Shown: positions 16,801-26,339, counted from the first letter of the stretch. The stretch is DNA of 64,000 nt from Anaerolineales bacterium (GCA_013140605.1 JABFSL010000007.1:1-64000); one strand, 5' to 3'. Notes: generated by a model not told the origin, from the sequence alone. Translations and numbers: made by a program.

Positions 16801-19647
16801 CACTCGAAGTTTGCGTTCCATCTTGATGGTCAACACGCAACTGCCGCCTGCACAGATTGCCATAAGGATAATTTGTTCAAGGGCACGCCAATGGATTGCG
16901 CCGCCTGTCATATTGACGATGATGCCCATGCGGGCAGTCTTGGCACACAATGCGGGACTTGTCATAGCCCCAACGGTTGGAGTCCCGCCACATTCGATCA
17001 CAACACCGTTTCATTCAAACTTACTGCTCACAAGACCAAATCAGATGGGGCCACATTTGCCTGTAAGGATTGTCACGTAAAAGGCTATGCCGCGCCATTC
17101 GACCAGAACACATGCGGCAATTGCCATTTGCAATTTGATCAAATCTTCTCCACGGAACATTTCCTGACCTTTGGCACAGACTGTATGGCCTGTCACGATG
17201 GCGTTGAATCACATGGTTCGAATTTTGATCATAACAAGGTGCCATTTAATCTGATCGGAAAACATGCGCCGTTGGAATGTTCCAAGTGTCATATCAACGC
17301 GCGCAAGTTCTCTGATTTGCAGAACACTCCACAGGCATGTTTCTCCTGCCACTCGCAGGATGACCATCACAACGGTCAGTTTGGAACCGACTGCGCGGCC
17401 TGTCACTCTCCCGAAGGCTGGGAGAATGCAAAGGTGGATCATTCCAAATTCGCATTCCATCTGGATGGAAAACATGCGACAGTGGCTTGCGAGAATTGTC
17501 ATGTGAACGGTGTCTTCAAAGGCACGCCTCAAGATTGTGCCTCCTGCCATACCAAGGATGACGCTCACAAAGGTCAGCTTGGCAATCAGTGCGGAAGCTG
17601 TCACTCGCCCGAAGGTTGGAAGCCCGCGAAAGTGGACCACTCGAAGTTTGCCTTCCACCTTGATGGTCAACATGCAACTGTGGCCTGTGAGAATTGCCAT
17701 ATCAACGGAGTCTTCAAAGGCACGCCTCAAGACTGTGCTTCCTGTCACGCCTCTGATGACGCGCATAATGGTACCTATGGTGCGCAATGCGCCACCTGCC
17801 ACAATCCCACCGATTGGAAACAGGTTGCCTTTGACCACAACACGACCAGATTTACTCTGAAGGCACACAAGGACAATGCATGTAAAGACTGCCATGAAAA
17901 TGGATTTGTCGCGCCATTCGATCAAAACACATGCGGCAATTGTCACTTGCAAATTGACCAGCCATTTGCCACCGAGCATTTCATAACATTCGGAACAAAT
18001 TGTATAGCCTGTCATGATGGTGAAGACTCACACGGCTCAAGCTTTGACCATAATCAGGTGCCGTTCAATCTGATAGGAAAACACGCGCCGGTAGCCTGTT
18101 CCAAGTGCCATATCGCTTCGCGCAACCTGCATGATCTGAAAGCAACCTCCCAGGAATGTATCTCCTGTCACGCACAGGATGACCATCACAACGGTCAGTT
18201 CGGAACTGACTGCGCCGCGTGTCACTCTCCCGAAGGCTGGGAGAATGCAAAGGTGGATCATTCATTATTCGCCTTCCATCTTGACGGCAAACATGCCAGC
18301 GTGGCTTGCCAGAATTGCCATATCAACGGTGTCTTCAAAGGCACGCCCATGGACTGCGCATCCTGTCACAGTGATACAGATCCGCATGGCGGCAGTTTAG
18401 GCTCGCAATGCGAAACCTGCCATACACCCAATGGCTGGAAGCCGAGCAGTTTTGATCATAACAATTCCATCTTCAAGCTGACTGGCCGGCACAACACAGT
18501 TGTCTGTAGCAATTGTCATATCGACTTGAAGTTCAAGGGCACGCCTACAAACTGCGCCTCATGCCACTCAAAGAATGATCCGCATGCCGGCAAGCTTGGC
18601 ACCGATTGTGCTTCATGCCATACAACCAACGGCTGGACTCCGTCCACCTTTGACCATAGCCGCTCCACCTTCGCATTGGACGGCAAGCATACATCAGTAG
18701 CATGCAGTCAATGCCATACAGATAAATTGTTCAAAGGCACGCCATCTGACTGTGCCTCCTGTCACAGCGACACCGACCCGCATGGCGGCGCGCTTGGCAA
18801 TCAGTGTACAGACTGTCATACAACGAGCGGATGGAAACCGAGCAGCTTTAATCACAACAATTCCATCTTCAAATTGACCGGCAAGCATGACAGCGTTACC
18901 TGTACCAAATGTCATACCGACCTGAAGTTCAAAGGTACGCCCACAAATTGTTATTCCTGTCATGCCGCGGATGATTTCCACAAGGGCGCGTTTGGACAGA
19001 ATTGCGCGGCCTGTCACGCCACCTCGGGTTGGAAGCCCTCCACCTTCGATCACAGCAAATCGGCCTTCCCGTTGACTGGAAAGCATAGCAGCACGGCTTG
19101 TACCAATTGCCATATCAATAATGTTTTCACTGGTACGCCGAAGGACTGTATCTCCTGCCATCAGAAAGACGACCATCACAACGGCACGTTTGGAACGAAT
19201 TGCGCGGCCTGTCACTCCACTTCAGGCTGGAAGCCGTCCACCTTCGATCACAGCAAATCGGCCTTCCCACTCACCGGAAAGCATACCAGCACGACTTGTA
19301 CCAAGTGCCATGTCAACAATGTCTTTAAGGGCACGCCGACAAATTGCTATGCCTGCCATGCCAACAATGACCGTCACGGCGGCAAATACGGCACGAATTG
19401 CGCGGCCTGTCATTCCACTGCGGCTTGGAGACCCGCCACCTTCAATCACACCTTCCCGCTCGATCATGGCGAAAGCGGAACTGTGGCCTGCGCGACCTGT
19501 CACCCCGGCGGCAATACCAGCTCATACACCTGCTTTGGTTGTCACGAACACACAAGTACGAACATGGCAGATAAACACAAAGAGGAACGCGACTACGCGC
19601 CGAACAAGTGCGCAGACTGTCATGCCAACGGTCAAAGTAACGACTGA
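13894..19647 (+). CDS. giant secreted multiheme cytochrome c (81 CXXCH)
   Basis: Signal peptide then 81 CXXCH motifs by manual count; internal repeats; GAGGG upstream of ATG 13894. Confidence 0.93.
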   Translation: MRTTTQSGLSSFSAFIVAVVTLLGITGVAFAGGGAMFTPGSLSTVPGAPLGGITSHSEIQQCSTCHAAPWDTDTMADRCLACHSDITAQLQDPTSLHSLVRFGATDLNCRTCHTEHHGPTASLTRIPPGWDPHDQLGFSLKSHRLRMDGTPFECKDCHVNGYSGPFDQATCANCHLQVDQVFTQEHMLTFGADCQACHDGIDSHGSNFDHNKVPFNLVGIHALTACSQCHVNARNLADLQATTQDCYACHAKDDQHEGRFGTKCGVCHTPEGWGKSAQFDHDLANFKLRGLHLKVACASCHVNNVYKGIPSDCFSCHKQDDKHAGEFGPQCELCHVAEGWNRAVDHSKFAFKLDGKHTTVACESCHINALFIGTPMDCASCHKKDDAHLGRFGNSCGDCHTTENWTSATFDHNTVSFKLNAHQTKSDGSAFVCKDCHVKNYASPFDQNICANCHLRVNQAFATEHILTFWTNCMACHDGIDSHGSNFDHNRVPFNLVGKHALALCSNCHLNDRTIADMQATPQQCYTCHQKDDFHNGQFGQDCAACHAPDGWKPAHVDHSKFAFHLDGKHATVACENCHINGVFKGTPMDCASCHIDDDAHGGTLGTQCETCHTPDGWKPAKVDHSKFAFKLDGKHATAACTDCHKDNLFKGTPMDCAACHLMDDAHAGSLGTECGTCHNPNGWSPATFDHNTSSFKLTAHQTKSDGTAFACKDCHVKGYAPPFDQNSCGNCHLQIDQAFSTDHFLTFGTDCMACHDGVESHGSTFDHNKVPFNLIGKHAPLACSKCHVNARKFADLQNTPQTCFSCHSQDDHHNGQFGTDCAACHTSEGWELATVDHSKFAFHLDGKHSTVACEKCHVNGVFKGTPQDCGSCHTKDDAHQGQLGTQCGTCHTPDGWKPAKVDHSKFAFHLDGQHATAACTDCHKDNLFKGTPMDCASCHLKDDAHSGQLGTECATCHTPEGWKPAKVDHSKFAFHLDGQHATAACTDCHKDNLFKGTPMDCAACHIDDDAHAGSLGTQCGTCHSPNGWSPATFDHNTVSFKLTAHKTKSDGATFACKDCHVKGYAAPFDQNTCGNCHLQFDQIFSTEHFLTFGTDCMACHDGVESHGSNFDHNKVPFNLIGKHAPLECSKCHINARKFSDLQNTPQACFSCHSQDDHHNGQFGTDCAACHSPEGWENAKVDHSKFAFHLDGKHATVACENCHVNGVFKGTPQDCASCHTKDDAHKGQLGNQCGSCHSPEGWKPAKVDHSKFAFHLDGQHATVACENCHINGVFKGTPQDCASCHASDDAHNGTYGAQCATCHNPTDWKQVAFDHNTTRFTLKAHKDNACKDCHENGFVAPFDQNTCGNCHLQIDQPFATEHFITFGTNCIACHDGEDSHGSSFDHNQVPFNLIGKHAPVACSKCHIASRNLHDLKATSQECISCHAQDDHHNGQFGTDCAACHSPEGWENAKVDHSLFAFHLDGKHASVACQNCHINGVFKGTPMDCASCHSDTDPHGGSLGSQCETCHTPNGWKPSSFDHNNSIFKLTGRHNTVVCSNCHIDLKFKGTPTNCASCHSKNDPHAGKLGTDCASCHTTNGWTPSTFDHSRSTFALDGKHTSVACSQCHTDKLFKGTPSDCASCHSDTDPHGGALGNQCTDCHTTSGWKPSSFNHNNSIFKLTGKHDSVTCTKCHTDLKFKGTPTNCYSCHAADDFHKGAFGQNCAACHATSGWKPSTFDHSKSAFPLTGKHSSTACTNCHINNVFTGTPKDCISCHQKDDHHNGTFGTNCAACHSTSGWKPSTFDHSKSAFPLTGKHTSTTCTKCHVNNVFKGTPTNCYACHANNDRHGGKYGTNCAACHSTAAWRPATFNHTFPLDHGESGTVACATCHPGGNTSSYTCFGCHEHTSTNMADKHKEERDYAPNKCADCHANGQSND

Positions 19648-19663
19648 GACATGAATCAGAGTC

Positions 19664-19699
19664 AGCCCCGTATCCAAAAGATGCGGGGCTTTTATTTTT
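19664..19699 (+). terminator. intrinsic terminator
   Basis: AGCCCCGTATCCAAAAGATGCGGGGCTTTTATTTTT. Confidence 0.8.
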
Positions 19700-19762
19700 G
19701 AGAGGAATTGACCGGGTTCTCGAATACAATCGATTAACTTTAATAATAAGGAGAATTTTCCC

Positions 19763-20677
19763 ATGAAGAAATTTAAACGCTTCCTGCTTGGACTTTTAGC
19801 TGTTCTGGCGATTCTGATTCTGTTCATCCCCCTCAGCATATTCACGGACTCGCTCCTCGGAGCGAATCGACTCGATTCCCTTGTCAATACCACAGTCCCC
19901 GGCCTGAACGGCGAACCCGATGTACGCGCCTACATTGCCAAACCCGCAGGTGACGGCCCATTTCCCACTGTCATCATGATCCACGAATTCTTCGGCTTGC
20001 GCGAGTCAATTGTCGGCAAAGCGGATTTACTTGCGCAGGAAGGTTATCTTGTCATCGCTCCCGATACATTCCGCGGCTCCACCACTTCATGGATTCCGCG
20101 TGCCATTTATCAAGTCATCAGCACCAAACCTGAAAACGTAAATGCTGATTTGGATTCCATTTATGCATGGCTTGAAACTCAACCCGACGTGGATTCAAAA
20201 CGCATCGCCATTGCAGGTTTCTGCTACGGCGGGCGGACTTCACTGGTCTACAGTCTGCATAATAACAAATTGGCATCCACTGTAATTTTCTACGGCTCCC
20301 CCGAAATTGACCCAGAAGTGTTGAAAGCATTGCCTGGCCCCGTGCTCGGCATTTTCGGCGGCGCTGACCAATCCATCTCTGTGGAAAGTGTCCACCAGTT
20401 TGATGAGGCTCTCACAACAGCAAATATCCCGCATGAGATTTCCATTTACGACGGCCAGCCGCACGCCTTCGTGGAAGATGCGGCGGGTATCAAAGCAGGC
20501 GGCGCGCAAGGCGAAGCATGGAATCAAATGCTCGCGTTCCTTGAAAAGAATCTCAAGAATATATCTTCTTCAAGAACGAGTCAATCCATTGCATATGCAG
20601 ATACATTCAACTGGAAATATTACGCCATGCTGGTTTACGAACACGCCTTCGGCACAGCCAGTCACCAACAACATTAA
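19763..20677 (+). CDS. dienelactone hydrolase family protein
   Basis: Alpha/beta hydrolase motifs MIHEFFGLRE, AGFCYGGRTS, DGQPHAF. Confidence 0.8.
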   Translation: MKKFKRFLLGLLAVLAILILFIPLSIFTDSLLGANRLDSLVNTTVPGLNGEPDVRAYIAKPAGDGPFPTVIMIHEFFGLRESIVGKADLLAQEGYLVIAPDTFRGSTTSWIPRAIYQVISTKPENVNADLDSIYAWLETQPDVDSKRIAIAGFCYGGRTSLVYSLHNNKLASTVIFYGSPEIDPEVLKALPGPVLGIFGGADQSISVESVHQFDEALTTANIPHEISIYDGQPHAFVEDAAGIKAGGAQGEAWNQMLAFLEKNLKNISSSRTSQSIAYADTFNWKYYAMLVYEHAFGTASHQQH

Positions 20678-20739
20678 AAACTATCGTGTCGTTGCGAGGG
20701 CTTACTGCTCAAGCCGCCGCGAGAGCAGTAAATAGTACA

Positions 20740-21297
20740 ATGAGCGCGGAGAAAACCATGCAAGCATTCATTGAACAACCAAAACGAATCCCGCTCATTC
20801 TTAAACTCGGCATTTGGGCATCTGAAAAAATAACCGGCAAGACCATGCTCCCCGCGCGGATATTGGCCTGGTATCCTAAAGCCGCAATTGGCTCAGGCAT
20901 CATGGAATCATTGGTTGCGCACGAAGACGGCGCGATGACTCAGCGTATGCTCAAACTAATTCGCATGACCGCCTCGCACGCGGTAGCCTGTCCATTTTGC
21001 GTGGACATGAATTCATACGAATATCGCGAAGTGGGTATCACCGATGAAGAAGCCGCATCTCTGCGCGGAGATTTCGAGAAGGTGAGTACTTTTTCTGAAC
21101 GCGAAAAACTGGCGATTCAATACACGCGAGTCATCTCGCAAACACCCTTGAAATTTCACCCTAATTTAGTGGAGCGTGTACAGTTAGCATTCACTGAACG
21201 CGAGTTCGTCATCCTTGCCAGCACTGCCGCACAGGTCAATTATTGGGCGAGGTTGATCCAAGCCTTGGGAATCCCACCTGCGGGATTTGGAGAATAA
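20740..21297 (+). CDS. carboxymuconolactone decarboxylase/AhpD-like family protein
   Basis: HAVACPFCVDMNSYEYREVGITDEEAASLRGDF; start trimmed to ATG 20740. Confidence 0.75.
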   Translation: MSAEKTMQAFIEQPKRIPLILKLGIWASEKITGKTMLPARILAWYPKAAIGSGIMESLVAHEDGAMTQRMLKLIRMTASHAVACPFCVDMNSYEYREVGITDEEAASLRGDFEKVSTFSEREKLAIQYTRVISQTPLKFHPNLVERVQLAFTEREFVILASTAAQVNYWARLIQALGIPPAGFGE

Positions 21298-21298
21298 A

Positions 21299-21345
21299 AG
21301 AAAAAGTCATCCAGGTTTTCTAAAACTCGGATGACTTTTTGAGTT
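21299..21345. terminator. bidirectional terminator
   Basis: AGAAAAAGTCATCCAGGTTTTCTAAAACTCGGATGACTTTTTGA; related copies near 26950 and 29325. Confidence 0.7.
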
Positions 21346-21351
21346 GCTGGT

Positions 21352-23595
21352 TTACTCGTCCCTAACCTCTATCAAAACAGCGCGGACAATGCGCCGGAAT
21401 CGATAGCTATTGTTTTTCTCGTTATACCCCTGACAGGTTATCAGCGTCAGAAACGAATTGTCTTCCAGGTGCTGAAGGGCATAATCGGTGGTTCCAGGTC
21501 TCACTAGCAGCGTCTTGCGGACTTCGAAAATATATTGCTCGCCATACAAGTGGACGATGATCTGGTCGCCATAAGCGAGAGACTTGATGTTTACAAAGGG
21601 ACCGGGTAAGCCATCCGCGTTGGTGACGTGCGCGGTCAGCGCCGAGTTGCCCTCCCAAGTGGGGAAGGCTGTGCCGTTAAGCCAGCCAACCTCATTGCCA
21701 AGCCAGTCTACATCCCAAGTGTTGTTGAGCTTGGGCACACCAACGATATTAGCGTTGACATTCAAAGCGGGGATTTCCAGCCAGATGTCGCCCAATGCAC
21801 GATATGCCAACTCCGTGGGTTGATTCAGGAGTTGGGTAACGACCTTCGGCGCAAAGCCGGTATGTGGCAGGGATATTGCCTCGCCATCTCCTCCAGATAC
21901 TGCTGTTGAAATGGTGAAGTCAATTATGAAATCGGATATGCCGTTATTAAGTTCCAGCCCGGCAACGCTCCAGATGGATGTGGTTCCACAGACGAATAAG
22001 CGATACGTTCCATCTATCAGCGAACTGGCGAGGGTGAGTGTGGAGTTCATGGTCGCGTTGTTGTAACTGGCATTGCTGATGGTTTGTTTGATATCGTCAC
22101 CAGCAAGACCGGCCTTGCAGGATTGGGTATTGAAAGCCTTATCCGAGCCGCGTTCAACCAACAGATAGTTGTTGATGTTCTGGGCACCATTTGCCGAGGC
22201 ATCGCCCACCATATCCTGATTGAAGGTGACAAAAATGGAGCTAAGGCTTGTGAGAATAGCATTGGTGGTAGGAGTGGAGGTCGTGACAGCGGGAATGACC
22301 GGACCGAACTCATATGCGCCGATATCGCATCCCGCGCCCTGTGGACGGTTCACGCCGCGCTGGTCAACATTGCCAATTCCGAGGCATATTGCGGCATTAC
22401 CCACGTCAATGGCATGGGAACCGCTGAGCAAAGCCATTGTCTGGGTAGGACCACCGTTATCTGCCAGCTGACCGAGATTGATCTCGGCAATCGTCTTTTG
22501 GGTGGCATTACCGCATGACCCGTCGGTATCGAAGTTGTAGGCTTCTGCGGTAATCGAGCTCGTGCCTCCAGGTGAGCAATCCCCGCCAGAAACGCTATTT
22601 GCAACGATAGTATTACTGAGCGTTGCTATGCCGAAGATGCCGCCGCCGACAGATGCCTGATTGCCAGAGAAGGTACTGTTTGTCGCGCTCACGGTGCCCA
22701 TGTAGCTGTAGTTGTAAATGCCACCGCCGTGGGGTGCCCGATTACCAGAGAAGGTACTGTTCTTCACGGTCAAAGTGCCAAACCAGTTGCTGATGCCGCC
22801 GCCACTACTTTTCGCGTAATTGCCGGAGAAGGTACTGTTTTGTACGTGCAAGGTTCCTCCGTCGTGGATGCCTCCGTTCTGAATGCCGCCGCCGTAGGTG
22901 TCTGCCTGATTGCTGGAGAAGGTGCTGTTCGTCACGGTCAGGTTGCCGCTGTTCCGAATGCCACCGCCATTGCTGGGGTATGCCTGATTGCTGGAGAAGC
23001 TACTGTTCGTTACGGTCAGGGTGCCCCAGTTGTAAATGCCACCGCCGGAGAATCCCTGATTGCCGAAGAAGGTACTGTTCATCACGGTTAGGGTGCCTCC
23101 ATTGTGGATGCCGCCGCCACTGCTTCCGACTGCCTGATTGCCAGAGAGGGTGCTGTTTGTCACAGTCATGATGCCAGTGTAGGGATTGACAATACCGCCG
23201 CGACCATTCCTGATTGTGACGCTGGAGATGTTTACCGTAAACGCTCCGGTGTTATGAAAGATGCGCTCAATATTGTCGCCGTCAATGATTGTACTGCCCG
23301 CATCCGCGCCAACGATGTTCAGGCTCTTGGTGAAATCGAGATCGCCGCTTGCATTCGCATCCTCACCGTTCGCACCGGTGAGCGTAATCGTACAAGCTGC
23401 CGGGATGTTGATCGTGTCACCAGAGGCAGCTGCGTTCATCAACGTTCGTAACTGCCCGTCAGCGCCGCTATCTCTGCAATCAGTAACAGTGTGTGTCGCC
23501 GCGTATACAGGCGAGGCTCCTACCGCGCTGAAAGTCAACGCTAGCAGGTTGGCGAAGATCAGGGTATGAAAAAATTTGTTTTGTAAGGATTTCAT
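21352..23595 (-). CDS. secreted Pmp-like beta-helix repeat protein with LPHTGF motif and C-terminal sortase-like domain
   Basis: Signal peptide; repeated NSTFSGNQA..GGGI; SLPHTGFAP; sortase-like H (TAHVTNADG), C (TLITCQGY), R (RFRRIVRA). Confidence 0.85.
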   Translation of the reverse strand: MKSLQNKFFHTLIFANLLALTFSAVGASPVYAATHTVTDCRDSGADGQLRTLMNAAASGDTINIPAACTITLTGANGEDANASGDLDFTKSLNIVGADAGSTIIDGDNIERIFHNTGAFTVNISSVTIRNGRGGIVNPYTGIMTVTNSTLSGNQAVGSSGGGIHNGGTLTVMNSTFFGNQGFSGGGIYNWGTLTVTNSSFSSNQAYPSNGGGIRNSGNLTVTNSTFSSNQADTYGGGIQNGGIHDGGTLHVQNSTFSGNYAKSSGGGISNWFGTLTVKNSTFSGNRAPHGGGIYNYSYMGTVSATNSTFSGNQASVGGGIFGIATLSNTIVANSVSGGDCSPGGTSSITAEAYNFDTDGSCGNATQKTIAEINLGQLADNGGPTQTMALLSGSHAIDVGNAAICLGIGNVDQRGVNRPQGAGCDIGAYEFGPVIPAVTTSTPTTNAILTSLSSIFVTFNQDMVGDASANGAQNINNYLLVERGSDKAFNTQSCKAGLAGDDIKQTISNASYNNATMNSTLTLASSLIDGTYRLFVCGTTSIWSVAGLELNNGISDFIIDFTISTAVSGGDGEAISLPHTGFAPKVVTQLLNQPTELAYRALGDIWLEIPALNVNANIVGVPKLNNTWDVDWLGNEVGWLNGTAFPTWEGNSALTAHVTNADGLPGPFVNIKSLAYGDQIIVHLYGEQYIFEVRKTLLVRPGTTDYALQHLEDNSFLTLITCQGYNEKNNSYRFRRIVRAVLIEVRDE

Positions 23596-23742
23596 TGCTT
23601 ACCCTTGAAAAGCAGAAAATTTTCTCGGCCTTTCAGAGGTCTCTAACTTCTTTCCCAAAAAAATAACAATGAAGGAGACCAAATTGAGGTTTGATTCATT
23701 GTATAAGAAGTGAGGGGTTTCGTCAATATTTTAACCTGAAGT

Positions 23743-24828
23743 TCAGACATTAGATCGGACAGGCAGGAGGCAGGAATAAAAGGATAAAAGAGCATGAGAG
23801 AAAGCATGCAAAACATCAGGAGGGGAAAGGTTGATTTTGAGTTTCAAGAAAATGAACAGACCAGAATAAAGCTTTTGTTTGCGACTGTCTTTTGGAAAAA
23901 TAGTCTCTCGTAAAGTTTCACCTAACCAGAGCGCGATCGTGTATGCAATCAAAAGAAGCGCCACCATCTTCTCCATGTGATCTCGGCGTTTCGACATCAA
24001 CTTTCCCATGCCTAACAAGTTTTTCAGATCTCGAAAACTCTCTTCTATCTTCATGCGTTGCAAATAAATATCCAGACCATCTTCGGCTTTGAGATTGGTC
24101 ATCACCCACATCGGTTGGCTGAAACCTTCTTTCCAGACCCCGATCAGATTGACAAATACCTTGCCCATGTAAAAAACCTTGTTGATAATCCGCGTTTCTC
24201 CTTTGGAAACCGTCAAAGCAATTATGTTCCCTTCCTGATCAGTGAATTTTGGTCCCACTTTCAGCCGAATGACAAAATTCAATCCTTCGAATACCAAATT
24301 TTCCATCAACTCCAAATAGCTAAACTCACGGTCCAGGACCAAAGGTCGATCCCCGATCATTTCTTTGACCTTGGCGAAGGCTTCGAAGTGGTGACGGTTT
24401 CGTGAGGTAGATTCTTGATTAATGGTTTTGGAAGAATAACTTACAAAACCACAGGGAATGGAGCGTCCGTGAAAAGCCGTCGACAAAAATAACAGCCAAT
24501 ACCCGCTTGTCTGACCATCACTCAATGTACCGACATAGTCCGTCTTCTTTGCCTGGGGTCGCGGCATTTCAGTTGGATCTCCAATCACAAAGGAGGCGCT
24601 CTCTTGAAATAACCGCAGTAATGTCTCCTGGGGACTTGTCTTTTCAAGAAACCGCTGGATGTATTTGTAATTCCTATCTTCTTTGCCCACCATTTCTCGC
24701 GCAATATCGCTCAATCGCGGTGAGCGAGCCTTCAAAATCCCTTCGATGATCGGCTTTGCTTTTTTGACTGTCTCTTTTTCATCAAACATAGACTGCACAA
24801 ACTGCAAAAGATGGGTAAACTTGTTCAT
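23743..24828 (-). CDS. IS4-like DDE transposase
   Basis: LVLDREFSYLELMENL and MKIEESFRDLKNLLGMGK (D...E signature); element ends not confidently defined. Confidence 0.75.
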   Translation of the reverse strand: MNKFTHLLQFVQSMFDEKETVKKAKPIIEGILKARSPRLSDIAREMVGKEDRNYKYIQRFLEKTSPQETLLRLFQESASFVIGDPTEMPRPQAKKTDYVGTLSDGQTSGYWLLFLSTAFHGRSIPCGFVSYSSKTINQESTSRNRHHFEAFAKVKEMIGDRPLVLDREFSYLELMENLVFEGLNFVIRLKVGPKFTDQEGNIIALTVSKGETRIINKVFYMGKVFVNLIGVWKEGFSQPMWVMTNLKAEDGLDIYLQRMKIEESFRDLKNLLGMGKLMSKRRDHMEKMVALLLIAYTIALWLGETLRETIFPKDSRKQKLYSGLFIFLKLKINLSPPDVLHAFSHALLSFYSCLLPVRSNV

Positions 24829-24936
24829 GGAAACCTTCTTTCTGGTTTGGGACCCTAAGCCCGTATAAACCAGTATAGAAGGTTTCCTTCTTTTTGTCCG
24901 AACTCTTGCCCGAAGATCAGTTTAACCGTTTCTTTG

Positions 24937-26244
24937 CATGGCTGTAGCAAAGTCAGGAAAAAGGGGTAACAAGAAGGGCAAAAGCTAGGGAAAGATGAGC
25001 GGCAAAAAACCGCCTTGCTTGTGCCGCATTTAAAAAGCCGGCTTGACGGATCAATGCCAAGATAAGATTGTTGATATTGGCCATTATTCGTGCGCCATTG
25101 CCAATGGTGAAGCGAGTGGCGTCTTCACGGAGCGTGAGATCCCGCCGATAATGGGAGCCTGTTTCAATACCCCAATGAGCACGACGAACTTCCAAGAGTT
25201 TCATCGGCGTGACTTTTTTGCGCGATAGGCTGGTAATTCCAAACTCAACTTCACGAGAAGTTTTGTAACAAACTCCTTGTCGCCACCATTGGAATTCACG
25301 TTCGAGACGATAGACTTGCGCCAACCCTGGCCAGGCAGCATAGGTATTGAGCATTTCGCTGGTCGTCAAAGTTCGTTTCTCGATCCGTCCATGACCCTTA
25401 TTAACTTTTTGTGCTTGAAGAAAATCTGTTTGGATTTTCCCAAACCCAGGCTTGGGATATTCAGGCGCAAAAAGGGATTGGATGTTTTTGTACAGATTGG
25501 ATTGGTTTTCTTTCACGGGAAAAACATAGTCACCTTTTTCATCCAAGATCGTTTGTGCCAAGCGTTTTTGAGTATGCAAAGCGTCTCCTGTGACCACTTT
25601 TCCAGCAATTTTCGCCAATTTTATAGCTTCCGGCGCCTTGGTGATTTCATTTTCCTTGCTCCCTACTCCCACTTGCGATATGGTTTTCCCTGCCTGCACA
25701 TCATACACACTCAGGGCATATTCCGATGTGCCATCCTCGCGCTTCAACATGCCCAATAAGGCTTTGCCATCCAAGGCACAAATGTCGCCGCGCTTGTCGC
25801 TTTGATTGTATTCCCCCACCATTCGTTCTATTTCTGTTTCATAGACTTTGTATGCCATAAGCCGCTGATAGGTGCTTCGTTCTGGCATGCGTTTTGGTTT
25901 GATCCGCAGGGCTGCCACTACTTCACTCTGGTGATGATTGCCCCACTCTGCCATTGCAGTCGGCGAATCTGCCCCGCCCAACTTTGCCAACAACACAATC
26001 ATCAACAAGGTTGCCAGGCTGTACCTTTTCCCTCTCGCTTTCCGCGTATCTGTTAGTGTCTGCAATCGCCCGTATACGCTCCCTTTGTCATAAATCACCC
26101 CTTCTGCGCTAATTTCTTGCCCTTTGCCAATCGTGCTATACTCCATTTCAGATCCTCCTCGTTTTTTGCTTGTTTTGTCACTCGCAATTTTACCGAGAAG
26201 GATCTGTTTTTTATCTTTTGTCAAGCGACTTTGCTACAGCCATA
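24937..26244 (-). mobile_element. ISAs1-family insertion sequence, 1308 bp
   Basis: Terminal inverted repeats ATGGCTGTAGCAAAGTC / GACTTTGCTACAGCCAT; 10-bp direct repeat CGTTTCTTTG at 24927-24936 and 26245-26254. Confidence 0.9.
24953..26224 (-). CDS. ISAs1-family transposase
   Basis: ALDGKALLGMLKREDG, VTGDALHTQKRLAQTILDEKGDYVFPVKENQ, RRAHWGIETGSHYRRDLTLREDATR. Confidence 0.9.
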   Translation of the reverse strand: MTKDKKQILLGKIASDKTSKKRGGSEMEYSTIGKGQEISAEGVIYDKGSVYGRLQTLTDTRKARGKRYSLATLLMIVLLAKLGGADSPTAMAEWGNHHQSEVVAALRIKPKRMPERSTYQRLMAYKVYETEIERMVGEYNQSDKRGDICALDGKALLGMLKREDGTSEYALSVYDVQAGKTISQVGVGSKENEITKAPEAIKLAKIAGKVVTGDALHTQKRLAQTILDEKGDYVFPVKENQSNLYKNIQSLFAPEYPKPGFGKIQTDFLQAQKVNKGHGRIEKRTLTTSEMLNTYAAWPGLAQVYRLEREFQWWRQGVCYKTSREVEFGITSLSRKKVTPMKLLEVRRAHWGIETGSHYRRDLTLREDATRFTIGNGARIMANINNLILALIRQAGFLNAAQARRFFAAHLSLAFALLVTPFS

Positions 26245-26339
26245 CGTTTCTTTGAACAATAGCTTCGCCAAAGTTAGGCTGAAAAGTAGTTTTGCGAAAA
26301 CATCCCAAGCCCAGAAAGCCTATAATAAAGATTCTAGTA

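Noticed and set aside
14353-19440. CRISPR-like regular repeats
   Set aside because: Repeats are long, coding, in frame and have no unique spacers
14480-19500. Many additional ORFs in other frames and antisense within the giant cytochrome gene
   Set aside because: They arise from the repeated, biased codons of the CXXCH gene; the +1 frame gives one continuous 1917-aa protein with signal peptide
22600-23200. Regular ~75-110 bp repeats resembling an array
   Set aside because: They encode the in-frame NSTFSGNQA/GGGI protein repeats of the 21352..23595 gene
23730-24936. Exact boundaries of the IS4-like element
   Set aside because: Only a weak inverted match (AGTTCAGACA / AGTTCGGACA) and no convincing target duplication were visible, so only the transposase CDS is reported
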